Source: an uncultured Desulfobacterales bacterium (GTDB taxonomy: Bacteria; Desulfobacterota; Desulfobacteria; Desulfobacterales; UBA11574). From it: a DNA stretch of 8,967 nucleotides. The position numbers were made by a program, and so were the translations under genes. Shown here in pieces: positions 6,502 through 8,967 of this stretch (position 1 is the first letter of the stretch; each line of letters begins with the position of its first letter). A model generated the notes under the pieces. The model made no database searches and had not been told where the DNA came from. It saw nothing but the letters and a program-made list of their open reading frames with translations. Where the stretch lies: positions 1 to 8,967 of the forward strand of contig CALANC010000192.1 of assembly GCA_937925895.1 (NCBI GenBank), read 5' to 3'.

Positions 6502-8271
6502 ATGTTAAGTAAAGCAAAGAATGACAGATTCTGGGCCGGGATTCCCCCCTGGATATTTATTGGGGCAGTGGTGGTTCTGTTTCCGATATTTACCTTTATG
6601 ACCATACAGAATATTAACCGCCAGAATGAAAGCAGCCTCCGGCTTTTGCTGGAAAAAGGTGCAGCCCTCATCAGATCGTTCGAGGCAGGGACAAGAACGG
6701 GCATGGGAATGCACTGGAGCGCTGTTCAACTTCAGAAACTTTTAACAGAGACCGCTCAGCAATCCGACATTTTATACCTTCTCGTTGCCGATGCAAATGG
6801 AACGATTTTGGCACATGGCGATCCTTCCCACATCGGAAAAAGCCATGGCAGAGGTTTAAATCTAATCCAAATAGCACGCTCAAAAAAGGCCCAATGGCGC
6901 CTTTTGGCCAAACCTGACGGCAAAAAGATATTTGAAGTCTTTCGCAGATTTTCACCTGCAGAAGGACCTCTGGGTATGCGTCGTGGACGTATGATGATGC
7001 AAATGTGGTTTGGGCTGGATGCCAATGAAAGAATGAACATTCTGCAAACCGATTTAATAATATTTGTAGGGCTTGACATGGCTTCGGTGGAAGAGGCCAA
7101 AAGTTCGGATATCAAACATACCGTTATTATGGGTGTCATCCTGCTCCTGATCGGTTTTGCGGGCATCATATTACTTTTTTTGGCGCAAAACTACCGGGCC
7201 GCCCGAACATCACTTTCCAGGATAAAGGCCTTTTCCGATAACCTGGTACAGCACATGCCGATTGGTCTTGTCGCCGTCGACGACCATTACAACATTACCT
7301 CTGTCAATCAGGTGGCCAAATCTATCCTCAACATTACAAACAAAGAAGTCATCGGGGAAAATGCCGAGCAAATACTTCCGGGGGAACTTTGGCAAATGTT
7401 GGAAAGCCTTGACGATGAGAAAAGAATTATTGAAAAGGAGATCGACTGTAATGTCAGTAAAGGCGAGGTGATACCCCTTGAGGTTGGGGCCACATTGTTG
7501 AATGATGAAAACGGCACATTTCTCGGTTATGTCCTGCTCTTAAAAGATCTAAGCGAAGTGCGCTCTTTGAGAAAAGAGATAGCCAGGAGCCAGCGCTTGG
7601 CCTCTGTAGGAAGACTGGCGGCCGGTGTCTCCCATGAAATACGTAACCCTTTGAGTTCGATAAAAGGTTTTGCCACCTATTTTAAGGAAAGATACCATGA
7701 TGTGCCCGAAAATCAGCAGATTTCAGATCTTATGATACAGGAAGTTGACAGATTAAACAGAGTCGTTGGTCAACTGCACGAGTTTGCAAGACCTATCACC
7801 ATTTCTAAAAAGCCGATTCAATTAAAGACATTTATCGAAAACTCGATTAAATTGGTGGAAAGACAAGCTTTTGAGAACAACATCGAAGTTATATCCAGCC
7901 TTTCCCAAGAGGTGGAAGATGCCTATATTGATCCTGACAGAATCAATCAGGTTCTGTTGAACCTTTATTTGAATGCCATAGAGTCCATGGGAAATGGGGG
8001 GAATTTGACAGTAACGCTTGCCAAAAATATCGAAAAAAATGGAATAAAAATTCAAGTTACAGATACCGGGGCAGGGATCGGTAAAGATGATATGGCCCAC
8101 ATATTTGATCCGTACTTTACAACCAAACCCTCAGGGACCGGTCTGGGTTTGGCCATTGGTCACAATATTATGGAAGCGCACAAAGGTGAAATCAATGTTG
8201 AGAGTCAGCTTGGCCAAGGAACCACCATAACCCTCATGTTGCCTGATGTTTTAAAGAAAGCAGACCCATGA
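6502..8271 (+). CDS. Membrane sensor histidine kinase (ZraS/NtrB-like, Cache-PAS-HisKA-HATPase)
   Basis: This 589-aa inner-membrane kinase should autophosphorylate on His378 and pass phosphate to the regulator encoded next. Domains are: TM1 about 15-35; a periplasmic sensor 36-205 that looks Cache-like ([18 protein letters not shown] at 91-108); TM2 about 207-228; PAS about 245-350; HisKA with [14 protein letters not shown] (377-390); HATPase with N-box [11 protein letters not shown] (Asn491), G1 DTGAGIG (521-527), F-box FDPYFTTK (535-542) and G2 GTGLGLAIG (545-553). All catalytic elements are intact. The sensor holds a Met-rich patch (159-168, including MMMQM) and several His (71, 105, 110, 115), which could fit a metal or redox signal. 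ATG 6502 is the first start after in-frame TAA 6490-6492 but lacks a Shine-Dalgarno sequence. It overlaps the regulator gene by 4 nt (ATGA). The signal is unknown. Confidence 0.93.
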   Translation: MLSKAKNDRFWAGIPPWIFIGAVVVLFPIFTFMTIQNINRQNESSLRLLLEKGAALIRSFEAGTRTGMGMHWSAVQLQKLLTETAQQSDILYLLVADANGTILAHGDPSHIGKSHGRGLNLIQIARSKKAQWRLLAKPDGKKIFEVFRRFSPAEGPLGMRRGRMMMQMWFGLDANERMNILQTDLIIFVGLDMASVEEAKSSDIKHTVIMGVILLLIGFAGIILLFLAQNYRAARTSLSRIKAFSDNLVQHMPIGLVAVDDHYNITSVNQVAKSILNITNKEVIGENAEQILPGELWQMLESLDDEKRIIEKEIDCNVSKGEVIPLEVGATLLNDENGTFLGYVLLLKDLSEVRSLRKEIARSQRLASVGRLAAGVSHEIRNPLSSIKGFATYFKERYHDVPENQQISDLMIQEVDRLNRVVGQLHEFARPITISKKPIQLKTFIENSIKLVERQAFENNIEVISSLSQEVEDAYIDPDRINQVLLNLYLNAIESMGNGGNLTVTLAKNIEKNGIKIQVTDTGAGIGKDDMAHIFDPYFTTKPSGTGLGLAIGHNIMEAHKGEINVESQLGQGTTITLMLPDVLKKADP

Positions 8272-8967
8272 AGAAAAGAAAAACGATTTTGGTTGTTGAC
8301 GACGACAGTGCCCATCGCACCATGCTGAGGACGCTTGTTGGGGGATGGGGGTATGATATTGTCGAAGCCGACGACGGTTCGACCGCCATCGAAGAGGTAA
8401 AAAAAGGGCCTTTCGACGTGGTTTTAATGGACGTTAGGATGTTAAAAGTGTCCGGCCTCGAAGCGCTTGAGAAGATAAAGTCGTTTAATCCCGCCATTCC
8501 GGTAACCATAATGACGGCGTATTCGTCTGTGGATACGGCCATAGAGGCATTGAAAAAAGGAGCCTATGATTATCTAACCAAACCCCTCGATTTCGACAAG
8601 TTGCGGCTCACGATAGAAAGGGCGATGGAGCACTCCAAGCTGAGAGAGGAAAACCGCATTTTGAGAGAAAGTCTCGGAAAGCATTTTGATCTGCAGCACA
8701 TCATTGGTCGAAGCCCGTCTATGGTGAGCCTTTTGGATACCGTCGCACATGTGGCCCCGTCCGAAGCAACCATAATGATTACGGGAGAATCGGGAACAGG
8801 AAAAGAATTAATCGCCGGAGCAATCCACTTTAACAGTCCCAGGAAAGGCGGACCGTTTGTTAAGATCAACTGCGCGGCCATTACGGAAACACTGCTTGAA
8901 TCCGAACTTTTCGGACATGAGAAGGGTGCATTTACAGGTGCTGATCGCAGGAAAGAGGGTCGTTTTT
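8268..8967 (+). CDS. NtrC/ZraR-family sigma54-dependent response regulator (3' end cut by window)
   Basis: The 233 visible residues cover a receiver domain and the start of an AAA+ sigma54-interaction domain. The receiver (about 5-120) has the acidic pocket Asp11-Asp13, phosphoacceptor Asp55, Thr83 and Lys105. A helical linker (about 112-138) leads to IIGRSPSM and Walker A GESGTGKE (173-180). [15 protein letters not shown] (211-225) contains the GAFTGA loop that contacts sigma54. Walker B, the arginine finger and the Fis-type DNA-binding domain expected of this family would lie past the window end. The conserved Pro after Arg57-Met58 of the receiver is Leu59 here. Its ATG overlaps the kinase stop as ATGA, so the two are translationally coupled and form a cognate pair. 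Targets are unknown; possible self-activation is suggested by the sigma54-like element at 6474. Confidence 0.95.
   Translation, partial: MKKRKTILVVDDDSAHRTMLRTLVGGWGYDIVEADDGSTAIEEVKKGPFDVVLMDVRMLKVSGLEALEKIKSFNPAIPVTIMTAYSSVDTAIEALKKGAYDYLTKPLDFDKLRLTIERAMEHSKLREENRILRESLGKHFDLQHIIGRSPSMVSLLDTVAHVAPSEATIMITGESGTGKELIAGAIHFNSPRKGGPFVKINCAAITETLLESELFGHEKGAFTGADRRKEGRF

Overview
The window reads as chromosomal DNA of a Gram-negative, Desulfobacterota-like (sulfate-reducer-type) bacterium. The evidence is a moderate base composition, a Cache/PAS sensor kinase paired with an NtrC-family sigma54 activator, an acyl-CoA ligase, and two kinds of short hairpin-forming intergenic repeat. I recall such repeats from Desulfobacteraceae genomes but could not check this, so the lineage is an inference.

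Layout: (1) 52-1626, minus strand: a complete class I adenylate-forming acyl-CoA ligase with a GTG start. (2) 1627-1972: a divergent intergenic region. It holds a weak candidate minus-strand promoter, a good sigma70-like plus-strand promoter (1792-1820) and a roughly 145-nt leader with two copies of a small hairpin repeat. (3) 1973-6052, plus strand: a compact accessory operon. It encodes a 73-aa small protein overlapping a 187-aa MNT/AbiEii-like nucleotidyltransferase, a 938-aa nuclease-like/STAND-like P-loop ATPase ending in a predicted sliding-clamp-binding peptide, and an unknown protein of about 140 aa whose start may be disrupted by a one-base loss. (4) 6053-6501: no gene seen; it holds two small hairpins, a long imperfect inverted repeat and a sigma54-like -24/-12 element. 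(5) 6502-8967, plus strand: a ZraS-like membrane histidine kinase overlapping by 4 nt an NtrC/ZraR-like response regulator that runs off the window end.

The kinase and regulator form an ordinary two-component system: periplasmic sensing, His-Asp phosphotransfer, then sigma54 promoter activation. The middle operon is the accessory and potentially novel part. A nucleotidyltransferase with a tiny overlapping partner, directly upstream of an N-terminal-nuclease plus ATPase protein with serial winged-helix-like segments and a terminal clamp motif, suggests a DNA-surveillance or anti-phage module coupled to replication. This role is inferred from architecture only; nothing in the window proves defence activity. 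No tRNA, rRNA, CRISPR array, transposase or integrase was seen.
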